A stretch of 18,135 nt of DNA from JAEHDI01 sp035455185 (GTDB lineage: Bacteria > Acidobacteriota > Terriglobia > Bryobacterales > Bryobacteraceae), in assembly GCA_035455185.1 (NCBI GenBank), contig DATIFQ010000466.1, positions 1 to 18,135 on the forward strand, in the 5' to 3' direction. A program made the translations under genes and the position numbers. Under the pieces are notes generated by a model, which was given only the letters and a program-made list of their open reading frames with translations, was not told where the DNA came from and made no database searches. Of this stretch, positions 1 through 6,639 are shown one piece after another; position 1 is the stretch's first letter; every line of letters begins with the position of its first letter.

Positions 1-1396
1 TGACGAGACGCCATGCCCGGTCGTCCGAGTACTTCTTGATGTTCGGCGGCCACGAGGCCAGTGCTTGCGCCACTACCAGAACCGGCATCACGACGCGCCA
101 GCGCGCCATGGCCATCGCCATCAACAGCGCGATGTACGGCAGTGATGGAATCAGAAAACGGGTCCCGATGTTGGCGAAATAGGTGGAGCCGAAGACGGCG
201 GCTGCGAGCAGAAGCTGCCGCGCTTGCGGCTCCCGCAACGCCAGAAGCCCGATCGGAGCCAGCAGAAACACCGGCCCGAGTAGCCCATGCAGCACATTGC
301 CCCGCAACGTCACTTCGAGAGGAATGTCCCACCGGCTCTTCAATCCCGGGTAGTTCCGCATCGCCTGGGCGTATTCCTTCTCGAAGGAGACGTGAACGTA
401 CGGGTTCGGAAACAGGCGATTGAAGAACGGCGACACCGGATTGCCCAAGATTATCCAGTTCTTGGCAATCCAAGGGACCATCATCAGCAGCGCGCAGCAG
501 ACGATTACAAGCATCGGCTTGCGGCAGGGGCGTCGTGCGCGCAGGAGCTTCCATCCTACGAAGACCACGGCATAAGGGACGGCTACGAAGGCTGTATACT
601 TCGCTGCGTATCCGAAGCCGGCCAAAAGGCCGATGGGTACGAGCAGCGCCGGGTTCCGCTCGCTATCCCAGATCTGCAGGAGGTAGAAGAGGCAAAACAG
701 AACGCAAGCCGTCGCGACGTCGATATAGGCACTAATTCCGTCGATGCCTACAACCGGGCTCAGATAGAACAACAGGGCCGCGGCCGCTCCCGCTTTCGGA
801 AACCCGAAGCGCTTCGCGTACGCCAGCATCGCCAGGGGCAGCGTGAAAAGGAACGAGAAATGCACCAGCGCCGCCGCCGAGTGCCTTCCGAACGCGAAGG
901 CGTACAGGAACAGCATTTCGACGCCCTGCGATAAGTTGGCGTACATGTTGGTGGTGATCCGCGTGAATCCCCGCTCCCGCATGTACCTCGCTACCAAGCC
1001 CAGATGGTACGAGCTTCCATCCGGGCTCATCTCGGGCGCCATGGCGTTGGCGAAGTAGACCACTGTGAAAAAAACAAAGATTGCACCGAAGAGGATTCTC
1101 CAGAGGCGAGGCAGGGGAGGGAACGACTCGCCGAGAGGCCGGTGCGCACCGCGCCGGATAGCCATCCCGATCACCAGCAGGCCGAGAGCCAGGAACACTC
1201 CCTTTCGCGCGAGCTGCGCGGCCGTGAGCAGGAACACGAGAAGGCTCAAACACGCCGCGCCGGTCGCGAAGGCGAAAACGTGTTCCTCCACACGGTGGAA
1301 CTTCAGGCCCAGTTGGCGAAGCAGAAGTTTACCAAGTGCCAGCGCGGTGGACGCGGTGAAGACGGCGCCAAAGAGAACGTAGAAGGCCTGCGGCAT
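1..1396 (-). CDS. Multi-pass membrane protein, GT-C/glycosyltransferase 39-like (3' end outside window)
   Basis: The frame is open from an ATG at 1396 to the left edge, giving 465 codons without a stop, so the C-terminus is missing. The protein begins MPQAFYVLFGAVFTAST and has many hydrophobic segments separated by short Arg/Lys-rich loops, as in dolichyl/polyprenyl-phosphate-sugar dependent GT-C transferases (ArnT/PMT-like). After about the third membrane segment lies an acidic motif, EMSPDGSSYHLGLVARYM, which resembles the first periplasmic loop where GT-C enzymes carry a catalytic Asp. Further segments contain AAKYTAFVAVPYAVVF and PWIAKNWIILGNPVSPFF, typical of this superfamily. Its ATG overlaps the TAA stop of the upstream lipoprotein gene (TAATG), so the two are probably translationally coupled. 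The fold-level call is fairly secure; the sugar donor and acceptor cannot be read from sequence. Confidence 0.72.
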   Translation of the reverse strand, partial: MPQAFYVLFGAVFTASTALALGKLLLRQLGLKFHRVEEHVFAFATGAACLSLLVFLLTAAQLARKGVFLALGLLVIGMAIRRGAHRPLGESFPPLPRLWRILFGAIFVFFTVVYFANAMAPEMSPDGSSYHLGLVARYMRERGFTRITTNMYANLSQGVEMLFLYAFAFGRHSAAALVHFSFLFTLPLAMLAYAKRFGFPKAGAAAALLFYLSPVVGIDGISAYIDVATACVLFCLFYLLQIWDSERNPALLVPIGLLAGFGYAAKYTAFVAVPYAVVFVGWKLLRARRPCRKPMLVIVCCALLMMVPWIAKNWIILGNPVSPFFNRLFPNPYVHVSFEKEYAQAMRNYPGLKSRWDIPLEVTLRGNVLHGLLGPVFLLAPIGLLALREPQARQLLLAAAVFGSTYFANIGTRFLIPSLPYIALLMAMAMARWRVVMPVLVVAQALASWPPNIKKYSDDRAWRLV

Positions 1397-1959
1397 TACT
1401 GGACGAAGCCGGCGCGCGACAGGGTGAATCCGAGCTTCGCGCCGTCGGCCGGCGCGACCCAAGGCTTGTCAACCTCAGCGACTACCTTCGTGTCTGCGTC
1501 GGTTCGGAGCCATGATCCGGGCACCGGCTTTTCAAAGTGCCGGTCACCGGGCTTATCAACCGGGATGACGTCGAGAAGCTGGCCGTTGACGAAGACCGAG
1601 ACTTTGAGCGGACCGGTATCCCGATAGGTTGTCTCGGGTACCCCGAAATCCATCACAAACTTCAGGTTCTCCGTCGTTTGCAGCCGGAACCGGAGTTCGG
1701 GCCTTTGATGTGCCCAGCGCCAGCCCCCACCCTCCACTGTCCTGCTGATGTCGCGGACAATGTGAGCGTCTGCGTTCGAATCGCTCGTGCGGACAAGCGG
1801 GCCAAGAGCGAATTGTTCGGGTCCGGTCAGCGGCTTGCGCTCGATGGGCGGCGCGTAGATGTCCGGAATGCGCGCACAACCAAACAGCCAGAGGAGCGAT
1901 GCCACGACCAGCCACTTCGCACAGGCTGAAGAGGGTGCTGCTGAAAAACCGGACGGCAT
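1396..1959 (-). CDS. Putative lipoprotein of unknown function
   Basis: This is a 187-residue protein starting at MPSGFSAAPSSACAKW. A hydrophobic stretch, WLVVASLLWLFGC, ends in a lipobox L-F-G-C with the lipidated Cys at about residue 28, so it should be an exported, membrane-anchored lipoprotein. The frame is open further upstream to 2073, but that would overlap nth and put the signal peptide about 55 residues in, so I prefer the ATG at 1959. No good Shine-Dalgarno precedes it; a GGAGG lies about 19 bases upstream, too far away. The mature part is beta-rich, with segments such as LKVSVFVNGQLLDVIPV and WVAPADGAKLGFTLSRAGFVQ, reminiscent of a carbohydrate-binding or jelly-roll sandwich, but I recognise no family. 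It lies 43 bases after nth and is coupled to the following GT-C-like gene, which hints at a shared envelope role (inference). Confidence 0.72.
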   Translation of the reverse strand: MPSGFSAAPSSACAKWLVVASLLWLFGCARIPDIYAPPIERKPLTGPEQFALGPLVRTSDSNADAHIVRDISRTVEGGGWRWAHQRPELRFRLQTTENLKFVMDFGVPETTYRDTGPLKVSVFVNGQLLDVIPVDKPGDRHFEKPVPGSWLRTDADTKVVAEVDKPWVAPADGAKLGFTLSRAGFVQ

Positions 1960-2002
1960 TTCGCTATAGATTCCGTTCCCTCCGGTCGCGGCTCGGTAAG
2001 GA

Positions 2003-2683
2003 TTACGTCTTGTCCTTCGCATAGCACAGCGGGTCGATCGGGCACTCCGCACAGCGGGGTTTCCGGGCCACACACAAGTTCCGGCCGTGGTGGATCATCT
2101 GGTGAGAGAAGAGGATCCACCTTTCCTGCGGGATGACCCTCATAAGGTCCTGCTCGATTTTTCCCGGATCCTTCTCCTTTGACAGATCCAGCCGCTGGGC
2201 AATTCGCTGAACGTGGGTATCTACTACGACGCCGGATGCGATACCGTACGCCGTGCCGAGTACCACGTTCGCTGTCTTCCGTGCAGCGCCCGGGATGGTG
2301 AGCGCCTCCTCCATCGTCTTCGGGACCTTGCCGCCGAAATCACTGAGAATCTTGCGGGCGGCGCCGATAATCGACTTCGCCTTGTTGTTGAAAAACCCGG
2401 TCGAGCGGATGTCCTGAGCCAGCTCGTCCTGGCTGACGGATGCGAAATCCTTGATGGTGGGGTACTTCCGAAACAGCCCCGGCGTTACCTCATTTACGCG
2501 CTTGTCCGTGCATTGCGCCGACAGGATGGTAGCCACCAGCAGCTCCCATGCGTTGTGGTGGTGAAGCGCGCAAGTGGCGGCGGGATAGAGCCGGTCAAGC
2601 GCATCGATGATCCGCACGATGCGGGTCTTCCGTTCGGCCGCCGTCTTGGGTCGTTTGGCCTTCGTTCGCGCCGCGGCTGGCAT
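2003..2683 (-). CDS. nth: Endonuclease III (DNA glycosylase/AP lyase)
   Basis: The 226-residue product removes oxidised pyrimidines from DNA and cuts the abasic site in base excision repair. The helix-hairpin-helix reads LTIPGAARKTANVVLG (residues 128-143), with catalytic Lys136. The catalytic Asp is in VVDTHVQRIAQRL at Asp155. The C-terminus carries the [4Fe-4S] ligands Cys204, Cys211, Cys214 and Cys220 in the canonical C-x6-C-x2-C-x5-C spacing. The first helix region, LLVATILSAQCTDKRVN, is also typical. I chose the ATG at 2683, though the frame is open to 2803, because GGAGG sits eight bases upstream and the length then matches the family. The usual hairpin LPGVGRKTA is IPGAARKTA here, a mild variation. 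It is the first gene of a probable unit with the lipoprotein and GT-C genes and is divergent from the TMTC-like gene 48 bases away. Confidence 0.96.
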   Translation of the reverse strand: MPAAARTKAKRPKTAAERKTRIVRIIDALDRLYPAATCALHHHNAWELLVATILSAQCTDKRVNEVTPGLFRKYPTIKDFASVSQDELAQDIRSTGFFNNKAKSIIGAARKILSDFGGKVPKTMEEALTIPGAARKTANVVLGTAYGIASGVVVDTHVQRIAQRLDLSKEKDPGKIEQDLMRVIPQERWILFSHQMIHHGRNLCVARKPRCAECPIDPLCYAKDKT

Positions 2684-2691
2684 GTGTGAAA

Positions 2692-2696
2692 CCTCC
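2692..2696 (-). promoter_or_regulatory. Ribosome binding site of nth
   Basis: The minus strand reads GGAGG eight bases before the ATG at 2683. It decides between this start and the longer open frame reaching 2803. Confidence 0.75.
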
Positions 2697-2731
2697 GGCC
2701 CCTCGGGCTGAATTGATCTAACATAGTAACA

Positions 2732-3928
2732 TTGCGTGACTCGCTGCTCCTCGCGCTGGCGGTCCTGGCCGTGTTCGGACTCAGCCTCACCGACACGTTT
2801 CATTTTGACGACTACGCGATCTTCTCCGACCCCGCAATTACATCGAACTCGGGCTGGCTCGACGTCTGGCGGCCGTGGCAGATCCGCCCGCTGACATGGT
2901 TAACCTTCTGGTTGAATCACCGCCTCGGCGGACGCGAGCCCGCCGGGTACCACGCGGTGAATCTGATTCTGCACCTGGCCGCGGTGCTGCTTCTCTGGGA
3001 TCTTCTACCGCGGATCATCCCACGGCGGGCGGCGCTCATCGCGTCCATGGTCTTCGCGCTGCACCCGCTGGTGAGCGAACCGGTCCTCAACGTTCTTGCG
3101 CGCGGTACGTTGCTGGCGACGCTGCTCTGCCTGATGTCGTTACGCTCGTGGGTGGTAGGACGGCGCTGGATCGCGGTGCTGTGGTTCGGCCTCGCGCTGT
3201 TAGCCAACGAGGAGTGCGTGCCGTTCCCAATCTTCTTGCTCCTCCTGCACTTCTCGATTTCGCGGAACGCCGCCGAGTTCCGTCAGATCGCGACGATGCT
3301 CGGCCTGTCTCTGGTGGCCGGGCTGCGAGTCCTGTTCGCTACGGTGATCGATCCCGGCTTGGGTGCGGGGCCGCAAGCCGGCGTGCCGGTGTCAACATAT
3401 CTGGCGGGTCAGGGAGTGGTGATCCTACGCTATTTTCGGCTGTTTGTCTTTCCGTGGGGATTTACCGCCGGCCCCGAATTTCAAGTTCCCTCCGCCTGGG
3501 TTGCCGTCGGCGCCTGGCTGGTGGTTCTGGCGCTCGCCATCGCGGCAGCCTGGCGATTCTCACACGCCCGAGAGGGGTTCTGGTTTCTTGGTGGGCTCGT
3601 GTTGTTACTGCCGAGTTCGTCGATCTTTCCCGCGGCCGACCTCGCCGCCGACCGGCGGATGTATCTGCCGATGATTGCGTTCGCCGCCGTGGCCGGCCTG
3701 GCGTTGCGCGCCGTCAAGACTCGATACGTGCTGGTGCTCGCCGCGCTCCTAGGGCTTTTGAGTTTTGGACGCGCGAAAGCGTGGCGCGACGATCGGTCGC
3801 TCTGGCTGGAGGCTGTGCGGAGTGCACCCGCTCGCAGCCGCCAAGTAACCCGGCGTTACTGGCAGACCACCGCGGTACCGCAGGCGGTAACCATCAGCAT
3901 CCCGCCGCTGGCGCCAAGATTCTCATAA
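2732..3928 (+). CDS. TMTC-like GT-C membrane protein lacking its TPR domain
   Basis: The 398-residue multi-pass membrane protein resembles the membrane half of TMTC-type (transmembrane plus TPR) O-mannosyltransferase-like proteins. Near the N-terminus it has FHFDDYAIFSDPAI (residues 23-36), with the Asp pair typical of the first GT-C loop, followed by RPLTWLTFWLNHRLGG and a YHAVNLILHL helix, all hallmarks of the family. Later signatures are FALHPLVSEPV and AADRRMYLP. Family proteins continue after LW.EAVR into several TPRs. Here homology stops at SLWLEAVRSAPARSR (about residue 372), and the remaining residues are only the antisense of the YbjQ gene. The start is a TTG at 2732, since an in-frame TGA lies at 2714 and no ATG is available; there is no Shine-Dalgarno. 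The truncation makes it uncertain that the product is active. Confidence 0.72.
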   Translation: MRDSLLLALAVLAVFGLSLTDTFHFDDYAIFSDPAITSNSGWLDVWRPWQIRPLTWLTFWLNHRLGGREPAGYHAVNLILHLAAVLLLWDLLPRIIPRRAALIASMVFALHPLVSEPVLNVLARGTLLATLLCLMSLRSWVVGRRWIAVLWFGLALLANEECVPFPIFLLLLHFSISRNAAEFRQIATMLGLSLVAGLRVLFATVIDPGLGAGPQAGVPVSTYLAGQGVVILRYFRLFVFPWGFTAGPEFQVPSAWVAVGAWLVVLALAIAAAWRFSHAREGFWFLGGLVLLLPSSSIFPAADLAADRRMYLPMIAFAAVAGLALRAVKTRYVLVLAALLGLLSFGRAKAWRDDRSLWLEAVRSAPARSRQVTRRYWQTTAVPQAVTISIPPLAPRFS

Positions 3929-4176
3929 TCGAGATCAATACCGATGACCGCGTTGGCGCCCATCTGCCGCGCCTGTTCGGTCATCTCGTTCAGAGCGATG
4001 TCCTTCGCCTTCCGCAGTTCCTGTTCATATGCAGCCGAGCGGCCGCCTACGATGTCGCGGATGCCGGCAAAAAGATCCTTGAAAACGTTGGCGCCCAAAA
4101 TGGCTTCGCCGCTCACCAATCCAAGGTACTTCACAATCTGTTTTCCTTCGATGCTGTGCGTCGTCACCAGTAGCAT
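3856..4176 (-). CDS. YbjQ/UPF0145 family protein
   Basis: The 106-residue protein matches the YbjQ (UPF0145, formerly DUF74) family in length and features: an N-terminal strand beginning MLLVTTHSIEGKQIVKYLG, a GEAILGANVFKDLFAGIRDIVGG stretch here split by short loops, a Glu/Lys-rich helix AYEQELRKAKDIALNEM, and a C-terminal GANAVIGIDLDYE strand followed by MLMVTACGTAV. Family members form small oligomers in the cytoplasm; an early suggestion of metal binding has not fixed a function. AGGAG stands five bases before the ATG. It follows the zinc-ribbon gene by 44 bases and is probably the last gene of that unit. Its 3' end overlaps the plus-strand TMTC-like frame by 73 bases; this protein is the intact member of the pair. 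Confidence 0.9.
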   Translation of the reverse strand: MLLVTTHSIEGKQIVKYLGLVSGEAILGANVFKDLFAGIRDIVGGRSAAYEQELRKAKDIALNEMTEQARQMGANAVIGIDLDYENLGASGGMLMVTACGTAVVCQ

Positions 4177-4220
4177 TGTCTCTCCTGACTCGCTGAGTTT
4201 CCGGGCGATACTCCCGCCAC

Positions 4221-4856
4221 TTATGGCGACGTGATCAGCACGTCGGCCTCAAGGAACTGCCAGTCGGGAAGTTCATACGCACGAAGCCCGGTTTGAGCCG
4301 ATGCCTTCAACTCCTGTGACTGGTACGGCCGCAGCGACGGAATCTTGAAGGAGAACTTCGCCAGCGGCTTGGCGTCGGCCTTGCCGGTCTTTGGTTTCAG
4401 GGTTACTTCGCCGGAAAGGCTCGCAATCTCCGCCGCCGAGTGATTCACCACCAGAAACTGAACCTCCAGCTTCTGTGTCTTGTCTTCGGTCAGCCGGAAA
4501 CCGGTGACTTCGATGTACTTCGAGTAGCCACTTGGTTTCGGTGGCGCGTCCAGGCCCATTGGCGCCGATTCGATTTCTGCGGCCACCTTGTTGTCCCTCG
4601 TCCCCAGGAAGTATCTCGACGCGAAAAACACAACGGCGCCGACCACTATGAACCCCGCGGCGAAGATCACCGCCAGCAGCCACCCTGGCATTCGGTGCTT
4701 TGCTTCCGTGTTGACTCTCGGTTTGGTGGGGGGCAATGCCAGCGGAGGCTCAGCCGGGGGCTGTTGCGCGACAGGAGCCTCCCGCGCACAGTCGGGACAC
4801 TCGTTGTAAGACGGGGGGACCTCACGGCCGCACTTCGGACAGATCCAAGTGAACAT
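4221..4856 (-). CDS. Zinc-ribbon single-pass membrane protein
   Basis: This 211-residue protein starts with a zinc ribbon, ICPKCGREVPPSYNECPDC, with Cys pairs C-P-K-C and C-P-D-C in the first 23 residues. A Pro-rich linker of about 30 residues follows, then one membrane helix, WLLAVIFAAGFIVVGAVVFF (about residues 59-78). The rest is an extracytoplasmic beta-rich domain beginning near YIEVTGFRLTEDKTQKLEVQ, which resembles FxLYD-type domains seen in such zinc-ribbon proteins. The ribbon would face the cytoplasm and the C-terminal domain the periplasm. The function is unknown. It starts 12 bases after the stop of the upstream oxidoreductase gene, so the two are almost certainly co-transcribed, with YbjQ downstream. 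AAAGGGA directly precedes the ATG, closer than an ideal ribosome site. Confidence 0.8.
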   Translation of the reverse strand: MFTWICPKCGREVPPSYNECPDCAREAPVAQQPPAEPPLALPPTKPRVNTEAKHRMPGWLLAVIFAAGFIVVGAVVFFASRYFLGTRDNKVAAEIESAPMGLDAPPKPSGYSKYIEVTGFRLTEDKTQKLEVQFLVVNHSAAEIASLSGEVTLKPKTGKADAKPLAKFSFKIPSLRPYQSQELKASAQTGLRAYELPDWQFLEADVLITSP

Positions 4857-4868
4857 TCCCTTTCTATT

Positions 4869-5963
4869 CTACGCCTGCTCGACCTCCATCCAGCGGCCCG
4901 TCCGCGCCGACCGCTGGACAGCGTCCAGCACTTTCTCGACGTGGAGGCCGTCTTCGAAGTCCGGGTGAAACGGGCGTCCTTCAGCCAGCGCGCCCAGAAA
5001 ATCGCCGAGGGCCGCGATAAATGTGTGCTCGTACCCGATGATGTGACCCGGTTTCCAGAAGTTAGCCGCGTAGGGATGATCGGGTCCCGTCACGAGCAGC
5101 CGCCGCGGCGCCTGGAGATTCCGAGGCTCCGTCGCGTCGAAGAATTCGATGTGGTTCATGTCTTCCAGGTTGAAGCGCAGCATTCCGAGTTGCCCATGCA
5201 TCTCGAAGCCGTTGCGGTTGCGGCAGCCAGTGGCGTATCGTGTAGCCTCGAAAGTGCCGACGCTGCCGTTCGCAAAACGCACGAGTGCCAGCGTAGCGTC
5301 GTCCACGTCGCGGCCGTCGGCGAAGGTTTGCATCATTCCGGACACCTCTCGGATAGCGCCGTTTAGCCAGAGAGAGCTGTCAACCACATGGCTGAGGAGA
5401 TCGCCGAGCACACCGGAACCGGCGTGTTCCCGGATGGTCTTCCAGCTCGGCGGCCGCGTGGGATCGTTGCCCGACTCCTGTAGGTACGTCGCGCGATAGT
5501 GGAAGGCGCGTCCGATGCGTCCGTCATCCACCAGTCTTTTCGCAAAGGAGATCGCAGGTACGCGGCGGTAGTTGTACCATACCATCGATGGAACGCCTCG
5601 GGCAGCGGCCACAATCCGCTCGGCTTCAGCGAGGTTCGTCGACAAAGGCTTCTCGCACCAGACGATCTTACCCGCCTCCGCAGCCCGGATCGCAACCGGC
5701 GCATGCATTGCGTTCGGCGCCGCGATATCAACCACGTCGATGTCCGGCCGGTCGATGAGCGCCTCCCAATCCGTCGTGGTCTCCGCCCAACCCCACCTGG
5801 CCGCCAGCTTCGTTAGGTTCTCCCGGTTCCGGGCGCAGACGGCACGGCATTCGAGCTCAAAAGGAACGTCAAAGAAGTGCCGCACCTGCCGGTACGCATT
5901 GGAGTGGGCTCGCCCCATGAATCCCGCGCCTACCATACCGATGCGGAGCTTTTTTTGCACCAA
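4869..5963 (-). CDS. Cytoplasmic Gfo/Idh/MocA family oxidoreductase
   Basis: The product is an NAD(P)-dependent sugar or polyol dehydrogenase of 364 residues. The N-terminal Rossmann fold shows GMVGAGFMGRAHSNAY with the G-x-G-x-x-G loop at residues 12-17. The family motif WCEKPLSTNL gives Lys105, and GVLGDLLSHVVDSSLW supplies Asp188 and His192, the D-x3-H pair that completes the catalytic triad known from inositol dehydrogenase. The frame is open to an ATG at 5999, but a strong GGGAGGAG lies seven bases before a TTG at 5963 (followed by GTG), so I start there. There is no signal peptide, in contrast to the second family member at 12874-14178. The exact substrate cannot be told; myo-inositol, 1,5-anhydro- or other sugars are all possible. 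The gene leads a unit with the zinc-ribbon and YbjQ genes. Confidence 0.9.
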   Translation of the reverse strand: MVQKKLRIGMVGAGFMGRAHSNAYRQVRHFFDVPFELECRAVCARNRENLTKLAARWGWAETTTDWEALIDRPDIDVVDIAAPNAMHAPVAIRAAEAGKIVWCEKPLSTNLAEAERIVAAARGVPSMVWYNYRRVPAISFAKRLVDDGRIGRAFHYRATYLQESGNDPTRPPSWKTIREHAGSGVLGDLLSHVVDSSLWLNGAIREVSGMMQTFADGRDVDDATLALVRFANGSVGTFEATRYATGCRNRNGFEMHGQLGMLRFNLEDMNHIEFFDATEPRNLQAPRRLLVTGPDHPYAANFWKPGHIIGYEHTFIAALGDFLGALAEGRPFHPDFEDGLHVEKVLDAVQRSARTGRWMEVEQA

Positions 5964-5970
5964 GCTGTTA

Positions 5971-5978
5971 CTCCTCCC
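5971..5978 (-). promoter_or_regulatory. Ribosome binding site deciding the oxidoreductase start
   Basis: The minus strand reads GGGAGGAG, seven bases before TTG at 5963 and ten before GTG at 5960. The upstream in-frame ATG at 5999 has no such site, which argues for the shorter protein. Confidence 0.7.
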
Positions 5979-6012
5979 GCAGTCATTGTCGCCGATCAAG
6001 CGTCTCGTGCGT

Positions 6013-6018
6013 TGTAAT
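6013..6018 (+). promoter_or_regulatory. Candidate -10 element of a leaderless nadD transcript
   Basis: TGTAAT (five of six matches to TATAAT) ends six bases before the ATG of the nadD-like gene, which has no Shine-Dalgarno. Transcription would then begin at or next to the start codon. There is no well-placed -35 box; a TTGTCG at 5986 is 21 bases away, too far. Weak evidence. Confidence 0.25.
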
Positions 6019-6024
6019 GCTGCT

Positions 6025-6627
6025 ATGAAGTTCTATCGCCGCGCCAGGGGCCGTCTACGGAGCCTCGGCATTCTGCCGGGAACGTTCAACCCGCCCACGC
6101 GTGCACATCTCGCGCTGGCGCATGCAACCCTCGAGTTCGTCGATGAAGTGGTGTTCGTCCTGCCTGCCGTGCTGCCCCACAAGTCGTACGGGAAGGTCAC
6201 GCTTGAAGACCGGCTTCGGATGCTGAAAGCCGCGTTGCGCGGCGAGCGGCGCTTCTCGATCGCTTCCACCGCGGGCGGCTTGCTCATCGAGATTGCCCGC
6301 GAGTGCCGGGACGCATACGGGCCCGAGGTTTCGCTGAAATTCCTGTGCGGCCGCGATGCCGCCGAGCGGTTCGTGAACTGGGATTATGGGCGGCCCGGGG
6401 CGTTTCTCGAACAGCTCCGCGAATTCGAGTTGCTGGTAGCTCCTCGCGGCGGGAACTACGAGCCGCCCGCGGAAATGCGCGGCCGTATCCACATGTTGCC
6501 CGAATTCACGCGACAGGATGAGGTGTCCGGCACTGAAGTTCGCAAACGCATCAAGCAAGGCCTTGCCTGGGAACATCTCGTCCCATCACGGATTGTCGCT
6601 ATGGTGCGGGAACTCTACGGCGGTTGA
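6025..6627 (+). CDS. nadD: Nicotinate-nucleotide adenylyltransferase-like protein
   Basis: The 200-residue protein belongs to the NadD-type nucleotidyltransferases, which join ATP and nicotinate mononucleotide to make deamido-NAD. The N-terminal phosphate-binding motif reads GILPGTFNPPTRAHLALAHA (residues 15-34). The middle has FLCGRDAAERFVNWD, matching the family's LG.D....W, and LLVAPRGG. The C-terminal SGTEVRKRIKQGL (residues 168-180) matches the conserved S-x-T-x-x-R motif. The usual GGTFDPxHxGH is changed: Thr25 replaces the first His, Ala27 the Gly, Asn22 the Asp. His28, Thr170 and Arg173 are kept. The ATG at 6025 is preferred; a GTG six codons earlier at 6007 is possible. The gene is alone, without obgE, proA or rsfS beside it, and converges on rpoD with a 12-base gap. 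A NadD paralogue with another nucleotide substrate remains possible. Confidence 0.75.
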   Translation: MKFYRRARGRLRSLGILPGTFNPPTRAHLALAHATLEFVDEVVFVLPAVLPHKSYGKVTLEDRLRMLKAALRGERRFSIASTAGGLLIEIARECRDAYGPEVSLKFLCGRDAAERFVNWDYGRPGAFLEQLREFELLVAPRGGNYEPPAEMRGRIHMLPEFTRQDEVSGTEVRKRIKQGLAWEHLVPSRIVAMVRELYGG

Positions 6628-6639
6628 TCGTCGTTCGAG

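Noticed and set aside
1960..2073. Longer lipoprotein starting at 2073
   Set aside because: It would overlap nth by 71 bases, place the signal peptide far from the N-terminus and add Arg-rich residues without likeness to any protein.
4440..5366. Plus-strand open frame of 308 codons opposite the zinc-ribbon and first oxidoreductase genes
   Set aside because: It crosses two well-supported minus-strand genes and has no family features.
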